From assembly GCA_023429365.1 (NCBI GenBank), contig JAEYVW010000197.1:1-6887 (forward strand): a stretch of DNA of 6,887 bases, in the 5' to 3' direction. A program made the position numbers and the translations under genes. The stretch is from Bacteroidota bacterium. GTDB taxonomy: Bacteria; Bacteroidota; Bacteroidia; Chitinophagales; Chitinophagaceae. Below the pieces are notes generated by a model. That model saw nothing but the letters and a program-made list of their open reading frames with translations. It had not been told where the DNA came from and did not search any database. This document shows positions 1-6,764 of the stretch, piece by piece (positions within the stretch are counted from its first letter, which is position 1; each line of letters begins with the position of its first letter).

Positions 1-309
1 ATTGAAGTCACCGGTACAGTGGCCAGCGGGGAAGACGGGCAGGTTGTAGGAGAAAATGATCCATATGAACAAACCCGTTTTATTTACCAAAAAATAGAAA
101 AGGTGTTGGCACAAGCCGGCGCTTCGAGGATAGATGTGGTAAGAGTGAGAATGTTTGTAACGGATATTTCTAAATGGCAGGAATATGGTCGCGCCCATAG
201 TGAATTTTTCAAAGACATAAAGCCATGTAATACGATGGTGGAAGTGAGCGCCCTTATCGAGCCAGGTTATATGATTGAAATTGAAGCCAGCGCGATCTTA
301 ACGGACTAA
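1..309 (+). CDS. RidA/YjgF/YER057c/UK114-family protein, 5'-truncated by the window edge
   Basis: The reading frame is open from base 1, so the gene starts upstream. 102 residues are visible and roughly 25-30 N-terminal residues are probably missing, since the family is usually about 125-130 residues. The GTG at base 19 is an internal Val codon in a beta-strand (IEVTGTVASG), not a start. Family hallmarks are the strand ending in TGTVA, the central AGASRIDVVRVRMFVTDI helix-strand, GRAHSEFF, TMVEV, and the C-terminal MIEIEASAI strand. Archetypal RidA proteins form trimers and hydrolyse reactive enamine/imine products of PLP enzymes. They use an Arg (E. coli RidA Arg105) and a Glu (Glu120). By my alignment the Arg position is Asn here (codon 229-231), while the Glu is kept (codon 277-279). 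The protein therefore probably belongs to a Rid subfamily without the classical deaminase Arg, and its substrate is unknown. The family call is secure; the activity is not. Confidence 0.93.
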   Translation: MEVTGTVASGEDGQVVGENDPYEQTRFIYQKIEKVLAQAGASRIDVVRVRMFVTDISKWQEYGRAHSEFFKDIKPCNTMVEVSALIEPGYMIEIEASAILTD

Positions 310-310
310 A

Positions 311-1405
311 TCAAAATCGTATGGGACAGGCGCTTTGGCTATTGACCCGCGGCTTACAGGGATTGTCACCACTTTGCTCATAAGTGTTGTGATCCCATAC
401 AAAACCGATCTCGGAGCTGCCGGCTGTATAGGAGTAAGCATTCTTGCCCACCTGCGCGTCATGCCCTACACCGACACGCAATTTGTTTTTATTGTTGTCT
501 CTACCTGAAATATTAAATGATACTGTTAGCGCCACCGTATTCATATCCCGGAAATTGACGCTACCGCGGTACCACAACCCCACACTAACATCAACCTGGT
601 TTTGGGTAATTTCCACGCCCGCCTGGTAACTACTATTGTTGGCCTGCCTGTAACCAAGGAACGCAAGACTATACGACCAAGTCTGTTCGGGATTGGTATA
701 GCTATACATGATATTACCACTCCATCTCACGGGGAGCTGGCTCCTGACGCTATCCGAAGTGCCCGTCAGCGATTCATCCGGTCGATTGATATGATGGCCG
801 CTTAAGCCAAGAAGCAGCCTGCTGTTCTCTGTAAAGTTATAATTAAAAAACATCCCTGCAGCAAAGTCGGGATAAAGCTTTCCGCTGTTGATAGCGGGAT
901 CGGCAGACGAGATGGCACCGGGAATAACCCCTCGTATATCCAGTTCATCTGCAAAAACGAGTTTGTCGTAGTTGATCCTCGATTGTCCTACTCCAAACTG
1001 AAGGCCCCCGGTCCAAAACCATCTTGGATTACCGCCATTCTCTGCAGCACTGGCTGTTCCGGCACAAATAGTATAGGAATATGAGCCATAGATCCCGGTT
1101 TTCTTGAGGTAACCTTCATCGCTGTTAGTAGCCAGCAGGCCGATACCACTGTTGATGCCGGGGAGAAATTTATCGACAGAAAAAGCCATGTAGTTCATTT
1201 GTGAAGGTATCGACCACCATTGACGACGATACAACGCGCTTACCCGCAGATCATAATCACCGGTACCTGTAGCAGCCGGGTTTAGGTTGATCGGTGCGAG
1301 ATAAGCTTGTGAGTACACAGGGTCCTGTGCCTGCACAGCCTGGTATTGCAGTAATACTACCAAAACCAACACCGCAATATTTTTAATTAAATACATTTTT
1401 CTCAT
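311..1405 (-). CDS. PorP/SprF-family type IX secretion-associated outer-membrane protein
   Basis: This 364-residue protein has a signal peptide (MRK, hydrophobic core at residues 8-20, likely cleavage after VQA at residue 26). The mature N-terminus then carries the family signature QDPVYSQAYLAPINLNPAATG (residues 27-47, with QDP, YSQ and NPA as key parts). Other family-like segments are YRRQWWSIP (59-67), the SGHHINRP segment (202-209), and VGLWYRG (275-281). The final residue is Phe, as is common for outer-membrane beta-barrels. Two cysteines (350 and 360) lie in the C-terminal tail. PorP/SprF proteins associate with the T9SS, and SprF-type members are needed to export or attach a neighbouring SprB-like adhesin. 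The gene follows the large PKD protein after only 6 bases, which suggests one transcript and translational coupling, and makes that protein the likely client. Another ATG at codon 4 is possible, but the first leaves a better positively charged signal-peptide N-terminus. The family call is strong; the specific client is inferred. Confidence 0.93.
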   Translation of the reverse strand: MRKMYLIKNIAVLVLVVLLQYQAVQAQDPVYSQAYLAPINLNPAATGTGDYDLRVSALYRRQWWSIPSQMNYMAFSVDKFLPGINSGIGLLATNSDEGYLKKTGIYGSYSYTICAGTASAAENGGNPRWFWTGGLQFGVGQSRINYDKLVFADELDIRGVIPGAISSADPAINSGKLYPDFAAGMFFNYNFTENSRLLLGLSGHHINRPDESLTGTSDSVRSQLPVRWSGNIMYSYTNPEQTWSYSLAFLGYRQANNSSYQAGVEITQNQVDVSVGLWYRGSVNFRDMNTVALTVSFNISGRDNNKNKLRVGVGHDAQVGKNAYSYTAGSSEIGFVWDHNTYEQSGDNPCKPRVNSQSACPIRF

Positions 1406-1411
1406 AGCTCG

Positions 1412-4400
1412 CTACTTGATCACCGTGATAAAACCTGCTTTTACCGGTTTATTCTTTCCTGGATACAACATGCCTTTCCATTCCGTGCCGTTTATAAATA
1501 TTCCTTCGATCTGCCAACTATAAACATCCTGTTGCAGGGGTTTCCCGTTTAATGTTCCATCCCATGGCACATTGGGTGATCCGTCGGCATCAAGACTTGT
1601 TGTTTCAAATATTTTCTGACCCCAGGAAGTGTAGATCGTAAGCCGGTATTTCCTTAAACCTTTTGCAAGCGGTAAAAATTTCCTTACGGACTGGTTGCTG
1701 CAGCCTGGACAAATCGCATTTGGTACCTGGATATAACCAGGGAGATATAATATGGTGACGTTTATCGAATCCGTCGCACTGCAACCGGCTGCAAAATCGG
1801 TTACGACCAGTTTCACATTAAAAGTACCTGTGTCGCCATACTGGTAAGTAACCTGTTGCCCGTTCCTTGTTTGCATGGACCTGTCCCCCATATACCAGGT
1901 ATAGGTCATATTGGGTGAAGAAGGATTCAGGTCACGGAAGCTGAACTCGTAGTTCGGTTGTTGCTGCACCAGTGCGGGGCTCACTTCGATATTCGGTACA
2001 GGAATGCTATTAAGGGTAACAGTACCCGTGGTCACTGCCGCGCCGCAACCCTGGCCATCTTCAACTTCAAGCCGGATATCGAATTGTTCAGGCAGATTGC
2101 CCGGGCCACTCTGGAAATGCCAACTTATTGAATTGCCATTGCCTGCCAGGTTACTATTGACAAACCATTGATAGGTTAATCCCTCCCCACCACCAGATAT
2201 CGTTTCTGCCACGAATTGAATGGTAGTATCGTTTGTACAAACTTTTATATCGCGTGGTTGGAATGTAGTGACTGGCGCGCCAATCACCATAAACTCATAG
2301 ATTGTTGTATCACTGCAACCTTCCGCTGTGTGTACCACCAGTCGTACCGCATAATTTCCTGGGTTTGTATAGACATACGAAGCTGAAGTGCCTTCAAAAT
2401 GAAACTCGCCGGGCGCCACGCTGCTGTCATAAAAAGTCCATTCCATTCGAGAAGCGCCGGTTGCGTTGCCTGCATTCACAGTCATATTATAGGGTGCGCA
2501 CCTTGCTTCATCAATTGTTTCGATCTGTGCCGTGATTTGATTGACAACTTCAATTTGTTTAATCAATGTATCGCGACAAACAAATCCCGAGGTATTTGTT
2601 TTTGTTGCAACAAGTGAAATATCAAATACTCCTGCGGCACCGTACGCATGCTGTCCACTCGCAAAATTATCGATGGTACCGTCGCCCCAATGCCATTGAT
2701 AGCTATCCGCATTTGATGAGTTGTTTGCAACCATCACTGATTGACCGGTACAAAGCTGCGGTGGTGCCATTTCAAAATCCGCTATGGCATTTTCATGTGC
2801 TGTAATGGTGATGGATTGCTCCCCCGTACAGCCATTAGCATCAATAAAAGAAAGCAGGTATTCGGTTGTTGATAACGGTTTAGCCACAACAGAAGAACCG
2901 TCGGGGCTGATAAGTGTGGTTGCTGGCGACCAGGTATATGTTTCAGCTCCGCTTGCGTTCAATACAACACTATCACCCGCGCAGATCTCAGTTGATGAAG
3001 AGCTAATGACCACATCAGGGATTCGATTCACAGTTAATATAACCGAATCAACAAAGTCGCACACGCTGCCCGTCACATACAGAAAATATTTTATTGTCGT
3101 GTCAGGAGCAGCGCCGTCGTAAACCAGGGTAGCTGTTGGATTGGCCAGTGAGGAGTCGTTCAGTCCTATAGCCGGACTCCATAGATATGTTATGCCAGGT
3201 ACTTCATCACCGCCAAGATGGATCGTCTCACCACTACAAATGGAAGTATCATTAATTACAGTGATAGCGGGCATCGGCCTGACCTCAATGGTCCGTGTGA
3301 CGCTATCCATACCACAGCGTTCGTTACCCACATACATTTTTACAGAATAGGTGCCGGGACTTGTAAACAGGATATATAATGAATCCGAACCGCCGGTCCA
3401 GGCAAGTGGATTGTTGATATTTCCATTGGTCGATCCCATTGTGCCCGAGACAATAGTATAGCCCGAAGATGGTGAAACCTCCCATACACTCATGCCTCTG
3501 TCCTCGCAGGTAGCATCGAAGCCTCCGGATGGTGTTATAATATTTCCGAATCCGGATGTATTGATAAGGCTCAATTCTGCATTGACACAGGAAAGGGTAT
3601 CAGAAATATACATGGTTGGCCGCGGCTTACCGGAAACATATATCGGCACCACAGATGAACTGTTTACCCCACATGGATTTTGCACGAGTAAGTATGCCCC
3701 GAGTGCATTTGTATAGAGACCGGTTTCATCATCGCTACGATAACCACAGGAGCTTTTTAGAAACCGCTGACCGATCGTTGGAGGAGCTGGATGTTGAAAA
3801 AACTGGCCTTCCGAAAAATCATTGATATAAAATATATAAGAAGTTCCAACAGAATTATCGGCTGTGTTGGACAGGTCAAATGTCAATGAATCCTCTTCAC
3901 ATATTTCGGTACTGCTTTGCGGCGTGATGGTACCATATGGAAAAGCGCCGACGTATACAATATAGTGCTTGATACCAATACAACCGCCGCTTCCCAGAAC
4001 CTGAACCGTCATCGTGGAACTACCGGCGGGAAAAACATGAGTGATAGTATCACCTGCCGGCCAGCTTGCAAATGTTGTATCAGGCGATCCATCCCCCCAG
4101 GAAATAGTGTAGGAACTATTGGTGGCGATCGTAGTAGAACCATTTGTAAAACTAAAGTTGAAAGACGTTTCATCATGGCAGACACGAAAACTTGTAGTAT
4201 CCATATATACACCCTCCGTTACTGCGGGGTCGACCTTTGTTACTGAGGCGTCGGGTACACTGCGTATGGTGACGGTGTGGGTAATAGAATCCACACATGT
4301 GTTTGCGTTGGTGGCTATGAGTTTGACCTGGAAGGTTTGGGTACCGGTTCCAACAGCATCGAGATACCGATGTGTCGGGTTAGGTTCAACGCTGGCGGTC

Positions 4401-4870
4401 CCGTCACCCAAATCCCAGAGGAAAGAGAACGGCTCCCCGTTGGTAGTGGTGTTGGTAAACTGAATTTCCTCGTTACCGCAAATATTATTCGGCGTAAAGT
4501 TGAATCCCGCTATAGGTTTTTCGTCGGCTACCCTGATAATTATAAACATGGAATCAGAGAATGCACCAGAACCCACTTTTTGAAAAGTGGTATCGTATCC
4601 ATTGTTGTTGTAAGTAATGGTAATTGGACCCGCGCCAGTGCCTGTTGTTGGTACGCCGTTATTGAATTGCCAGTTTATTTCTGAAGAACCCTGGGCCAGG
4701 CTTTCATATGCAATGGTTCCTCCCCTGCAAACATTGATCGTATCACCATGGATCATTATTCTTCCGTTGGCGCTGATCCCTGCTACTACCTGTCCATGTA
4801 CCGCGTTACACAGTACAGTTATGCAACTAAAGCATAACACTGCCAGTAGTAGGTTCTTTGTAGGGTTCAT
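1412..4870 (-). CDS. Large secreted multi-PKD-domain protein with T9SS type-B-like (CHU_C-like) C-terminal domain
   Basis: This is a 1152-residue surface or secreted protein. The signal peptide covers residues 1-26 (MNPTK, hydrophobic LLLAVLCF...ITVL, cleavage probably after VHG). About eleven PKD/Ig-like domains follow, beginning near residues 30, 121, 225, 318, 421, 536, 622, 698, 782, 870 and 960. Clear PKD markers are LWDLGDGT (151-158), SWGDGSPD (257-264), QWHWGDGT (725-732) and TWYMGDRS (991-998). The C-terminal region (about 1046-1152) resembles the gliding-motility-associated or type-B sorting domain: IYTSWGQKIFE, PWDGTLNGKPLQQDVYSW and WKGMLYPG. Its opening is VPNAICPGCSN instead of the usual PNGDG-type loop. 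PKD repeats generally form extended stalks for adhesion or binding of polymers. No enzyme domain is visible, so I infer an adhesin or structural role; the ligand is unknown. The frame also allows a GTG start at 4942, but that adds 24 residues ahead of a good signal peptide and would lie at or upstream of the predicted transcription start, so I chose the ATG at 4870. The PorP/SprF gene follows 6 bases downstream. Confidence 0.92.
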   Translation of the reverse strand: MNPTKNLLLAVLCFSCITVLCNAVHGQVVAGISANGRIMIHGDTINVCRGGTIAYESLAQGSSEINWQFNNGVPTTGTGAGPITITYNNNGYDTTFQKVGSGAFSDSMFIIIRVADEKPIAGFNFTPNNICGNEEIQFTNTTTNGEPFSFLWDLGDGTASVEPNPTHRYLDAVGTGTQTFQVKLIATNANTCVDSITHTVTIRSVPDASVTKVDPAVTEGVYMDTTSFRVCHDETSFNFSFTNGSTTIATNSSYTISWGDGSPDTTFASWPAGDTITHVFPAGSSTMTVQVLGSGGCIGIKHYIVYVGAFPYGTITPQSSTEICEEDSLTFDLSNTADNSVGTSYIFYINDFSEGQFFQHPAPPTIGQRFLKSSCGYRSDDETGLYTNALGAYLLVQNPCGVNSSSVVPIYVSGKPRPTMYISDTLSCVNAELSLINTSGFGNIITPSGGFDATCEDRGMSVWEVSPSSGYTIVSGTMGSTNGNINNPLAWTGGSDSLYILFTSPGTYSVKMYVGNERCGMDSVTRTIEVRPMPAITVINDTSICSGETIHLGGDEVPGITYLWSPAIGLNDSSLANPTATLVYDGAAPDTTIKYFLYVTGSVCDFVDSVILTVNRIPDVVISSSSTEICAGDSVVLNASGAETYTWSPATTLISPDGSSVVAKPLSTTEYLLSFIDANGCTGEQSITITAHENAIADFEMAPPQLCTGQSVMVANNSSNADSYQWHWGDGTIDNFASGQHAYGAAGVFDISLVATKTNTSGFVCRDTLIKQIEVVNQITAQIETIDEARCAPYNMTVNAGNATGASRMEWTFYDSSVAPGEFHFEGTSASYVYTNPGNYAVRLVVHTAEGCSDTTIYEFMVIGAPVTTFQPRDIKVCTNDTTIQFVAETISGGGEGLTYQWFVNSNLAGNGNSISWHFQSGPGNLPEQFDIRLEVEDGQGCGAAVTTGTVTLNSIPVPNIEVSPALVQQQPNYEFSFRDLNPSSPNMTYTWYMGDRSMQTRNGQQVTYQYGDTGTFNVKLVVTDFAAGCSATDSINVTILYLPGYIQVPNAICPGCSNQSVRKFLPLAKGLRKYRLTIYTSWGQKIFETTSLDADGSPNVPWDGTLNGKPLQQDVYSWQIEGIFINGTEWKGMLYPGKNKPVKAGFITVIK

Positions 4871-4927
4871 GTATTGATGTCTTTGAAGGCAGGTCACCCG
4901 GCCGGGTAATCCCAGGTATTGGCTTTT

Positions 4928-4975
4928 ACAGTTGTACCCCACAATATTATAAAAAGGGGTATAGAAATCAACTGT
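4928..4975. repeat. Nested inverted repeat overlapping the candidate operon promoter
   Basis: The outer arms are ACAGTTG (4928-4934) and CAACTGT (4969-4975). The inner arms are TACCCC (4935-4940) and GGGGTA (4956-4961). The outer and inner left arms are contiguous; the right arms are separated by 7 bases. The 15-base centre, 4941-4955, holds most of the predicted -7 box, and the outer right arm covers the predicted -33 TTG. This placement fits an operator for a dimeric regulator, but no regulator is visible in the window, and a coincidental dyad in low-complexity DNA cannot be excluded. Confidence 0.45.
4942..4971 (-). promoter_or_regulatory. Candidate Bacteroidetes-type promoter for the PKD protein-porP operon
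   Basis: Read on the minus strand, TTG (plus-strand 4969-4971) is followed after 19 bases by TAATATTG (4942-4949). This matches the Bacteroidetes consensus TTG-N17-23-TAnnTTTG at 7 of 8 positions of the -7 box. Transcription would begin near 4935, giving a leader of about 65 bases before the ATG at 4870. A start there excludes the upstream GTG as the initiation codon. The AT-rich context makes chance matches likely, so this is a prediction. Confidence 0.4.
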
Positions 4976-5005
4976 TGGGTATAAATAAAAAAAGGATTAA
5001 TTGCA

Positions 5006-5037
5006 ATCAACAAAAGTGTCAATTTTGATCAACAAAA
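5006..5037. repeat. Pair of 10-base direct repeats in the divergent intergenic region
   Basis: ATCAACAAAA occurs at 5006-5015 and again at 5028-5037, with starts 22 bases apart, about two helical turns. A shorter match, ATCAAC, lies at 4967-4972, inside the promoter dyad. The pair is flanked by AAAAAAAGG (4987-4995) and CCTTTTTTT on the other side (5044-5050 and following). Helically phased repeats in a divergent promoter region can be regulator-binding sites. The sequence is AT-rich, so the functional claim is weak. Confidence 0.35.
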
Positions 5038-5054
5038 AACAGACCTTTTTTTCT

Positions 5055-5070
5055 GTGGCGGAAATGCCAC
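5055..5070. other. Small perfect hairpin, possibly in the mmcQ-like gene's leader
   Basis: GTGGC (5055-5059) and GCCAC (5066-5070) form a 5-base stem around the loop GGAAAT. No T-run follows it on either strand, so it is not a typical intrinsic terminator for either. It lies 70 bases before the start codon at 5141. It could be leader structure or a protein-binding dyad, or it could be chance. Confidence 0.25.
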
Positions 5071-5140
5071 GGTAGTAAAAAATTTATTATCGGTGTATTA
5101 AGGACTTACACGTAACTTATCTTAGTAGAATTACCTATTT

Positions 5141-5503
5141 ATGAATATCGAAGCGCTCCGGGAATATTGCCTTTCAAAACAAGGGGTGGAAGAAACCCTG
5201 CCTTTTGGACCCGATACCCTGGTTTACAAAGTAGCCGGGAAAGTCTTTTTATTAACCGGTTTGGATGAAGAAACACTAAAGTTCAATGTAAAGTGTGATC
5301 CCGAAAAAGCCGTTGAGTTGAGAGAACAATACAGTTGTGTAACACCGGGATTCCATATGAATAAAAAACACTGGAATACGATCATCGTAGATGGTTCGGT
5401 CCCTTCCAGGCTATTAAAGGAATGGATTGATCATTCTTATGACCTGGTGTTAGAGTCTCTTCCAAAGAAAATTAAAGAACAGTTTAGAAGAAAGGACTCC
5501 TAG
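5141..5503 (+). CDS. MmcQ/YjbR-family protein
   Basis: This 120-residue protein is of normal length for the family. Signatures are the N-terminal helix followed by GVEETLPFGPDTLVYKVAGKVF (residues 15-36, with PFG and the KV strand), FNVKCDP (48-53), the GFHMNKKHWNT segment (70-80) with the characteristic HWNT, and the C-terminal SYDLV (99-103) and LPKK (107-110). Members have a small CyaY-like alpha/beta fold with a double-wing arrangement and are annotated as DNA-binding, but target and function are largely unknown. It is cytoplasmic, with no signal peptide or membrane segment. The ATG at 5141 is supported by alignment with the family N-terminus; no Shine-Dalgarno is visible, as is usual in Bacteroidetes. 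The aminotransferase gene follows 29 bases downstream on the same strand, so co-transcription is likely. The gene diverges from the PKD-protein operon across 270 bases. The family call is strong; regulatory activity is untested. Confidence 0.92.
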   Translation: MNIEALREYCLSKQGVEETLPFGPDTLVYKVAGKVFLLTGLDEETLKFNVKCDPEKAVELREQYSCVTPGFHMNKKHWNTIIVDGSVPSRLLKEWIDHSYDLVLESLPKKIKEQFRRKDS

Positions 5504-5532
5504 TCTATTCATTCTATCTTTTATATACGATC

Positions 5533-6681
5533 ATGATTTTAGATATAAAGAGCAAATTACCTAATGTGGGTACCACTATATTTACGGTGATGAGCGCCCT
5601 GGCTGCAGAACACCGGGCTGTAAATCTCGGCCAGGGTTACCCGGATTTCCCAATGAATGATGAACTGATTAGCCTGGTAAATGAAGCCATGAGGTCGGGT
5701 TACAATCAGTACACACCTATGCAGGGATATGCACCCCTGAGAGAGACACTTTCCGCAAAAGTGAAATCCCTTTATAACACTGAGGTGGATCCGGGTTCGC
5801 AAATAACGATTACCCCCGGAGCTACATACGCTATATATACGGCGCTGACAACCGTATTGAAACCAGGCGACGAAGTCGTCATTTTTCAACCGGGTTATGA
5901 TAGTTATATTCCAAATGTTGAGATCAATGGTGCCGTGCCGGTTTTGGTTGATCTTGAATTCCCCGAATACAAAATCAACTGGGAGGAAGTGAGGAGAAAA
6001 ATAACACCAAAAACAAGGATGATCATGCTGAACAGTCCGCATAACCCGACCGGGGCGGTGCTGAGTGAAAATGATATCGCGGAATTAAGATCAATTGTAA
6101 AAGGAACGCGTATACTGATCCTTAGTGATGAGGTATATGAACACCTGGTATTTGATGGCATATCACATCAAAGCATACTGCGTTACCCGGATTTGCTGGA
6201 AAGAAGTTTTGTTTGTTTTTCATTTGGCAAAGTTTACCACTGCACGGGATGGAAGTTGGGTTATTGCATTTCTTCACCGGAGATGATGAATGAGTTTCGA
6301 AAAGTGCACCAGTTTAATTGTTTTTCCTGTCACTCGCCCTCACAGGTTGCACTGACTCGTTTTCTTCAGAATGAGGAAACATATCTATCACTTGCTTCGT
6401 TTATGCAGCAAAAAAGGGATCATTTTATAGGGTTGATGCAAAATACCCGGTTTACTTTACTCAATAGCAGCGGGAGCTATTTTATCTGCGCCAGGTATGA
6501 TCGTATCAGTGATGAAAAGGATTCCGAATTAGTGATCCGCATGACCCGTGAACTGGGTGTCGCTACTATTCCTGTTTCCGCCTTTTATAAAAACGGCACC
6601 GACAATAAAGTAATCCGTTTCTGCTTTTCAAAGAAAACAGAAACACTTGAAAAGGCCGTAGAAAAACTGGCGAAATTTTAA
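5533..6681 (+). CDS. ybdL: PLP-dependent aminotransferase, YbdL/methionine aminotransferase type (class I/II)
   Basis: This 382-residue cytoplasmic fold-type I aminotransferase resembles E. coli YbdL closely over its whole length. The opening SKLPNVGTTIFTVMSALAAEH and the NLGQGYPDF segment (residues 31-39) are typical. Cofactor and substrate positions are visible: the NSPHNPTG loop with Asn171, SDEVYEH with Asp199 and Tyr202, SFGKVYHCTGWKLGY with the PLP-binding Lys233, and VIRFCF with the carboxylate-binding Arg362. YbdL transaminates methionine and also accepts aromatic amino acids and histidine. The likely reaction is interconversion of methionine and 2-keto-4-methylthiobutyrate, the last step of methionine salvage, although kynurenine or glutamine transaminase-like activity is possible in the same subgroup. 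It follows the MmcQ/YjbR gene by 29 bases and probably shares its transcript. All catalytic residues are present and the gene looks intact. The symbol follows the E. coli homologue; substrate preference is inferred from similarity. Confidence 0.93.
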   Translation: MILDIKSKLPNVGTTIFTVMSALAAEHRAVNLGQGYPDFPMNDELISLVNEAMRSGYNQYTPMQGYAPLRETLSAKVKSLYNTEVDPGSQITITPGATYAIYTALTTVLKPGDEVVIFQPGYDSYIPNVEINGAVPVLVDLEFPEYKINWEEVRRKITPKTRMIMLNSPHNPTGAVLSENDIAELRSIVKGTRILILSDEVYEHLVFDGISHQSILRYPDLLERSFVCFSFGKVYHCTGWKLGYCISSPEMMNEFRKVHQFNCFSCHSPSQVALTRFLQNEETYLSLASFMQQKRDHFIGLMQNTRFTLLNSSGSYFICARYDRISDEKDSELVIRMTRELGVATIPVSAFYKNGTDNKVIRFCFSKKTETLEKAVEKLAKF

Positions 6682-6764
6682 ACCCGTCACCCACTTCGGT
6701 AGCAGGAACATATATTTTAGGACTTCCATCGCCTGTTTCAACGTATATTATTTAACTTAATACG

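Noticed and set aside
2284..2475. Minus-strand frame within the PKD gene in a different phase, as a possible frameshift or overlapping gene
   Set aside because: The main frame is uninterrupted through this region, with intact PKD-like domains on both sides; nothing suggests a frameshift.
4277..4684. Plus-strand open frame of 135 codons opposite the PKD-protein gene
   Set aside because: It is antisense to well-supported PKD domains, has no recognisable motif, and overlaps other equally open antisense frames; best explained as a shadow of the real gene.
5001..5027. Possible promoter for the mmcQ-like gene: TTG (5001-5003) and CAATTTTG (5020-5027)
   Set aside because: The spacer is 16 bases, short of the usual range, the first base of the -7 box is wrong, and the leader would be over 110 bases. 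Too weak to list as a feature.
5055..5070. Hairpin as an intrinsic terminator
   Set aside because: The stem is only 5 base pairs and no T-run follows on either strand, so it was kept only as an unassigned hairpin.
5557..6042. Minus-strand open frame of 161 codons inside the aminotransferase gene
   Set aside because: The opposite strand encodes conserved aminotransferase motifs throughout. This frame is rich in Cys, His and Ile in an unstructured pattern and shows no family resemblance.
6682..6764. Terminator or promoter between the aminotransferase and the next gene
   Set aside because: TATATTTT at 6711-6718 partly resembles a -7 box, but no TTG lies at a suitable distance, and no stem followed by a T-run is visible.
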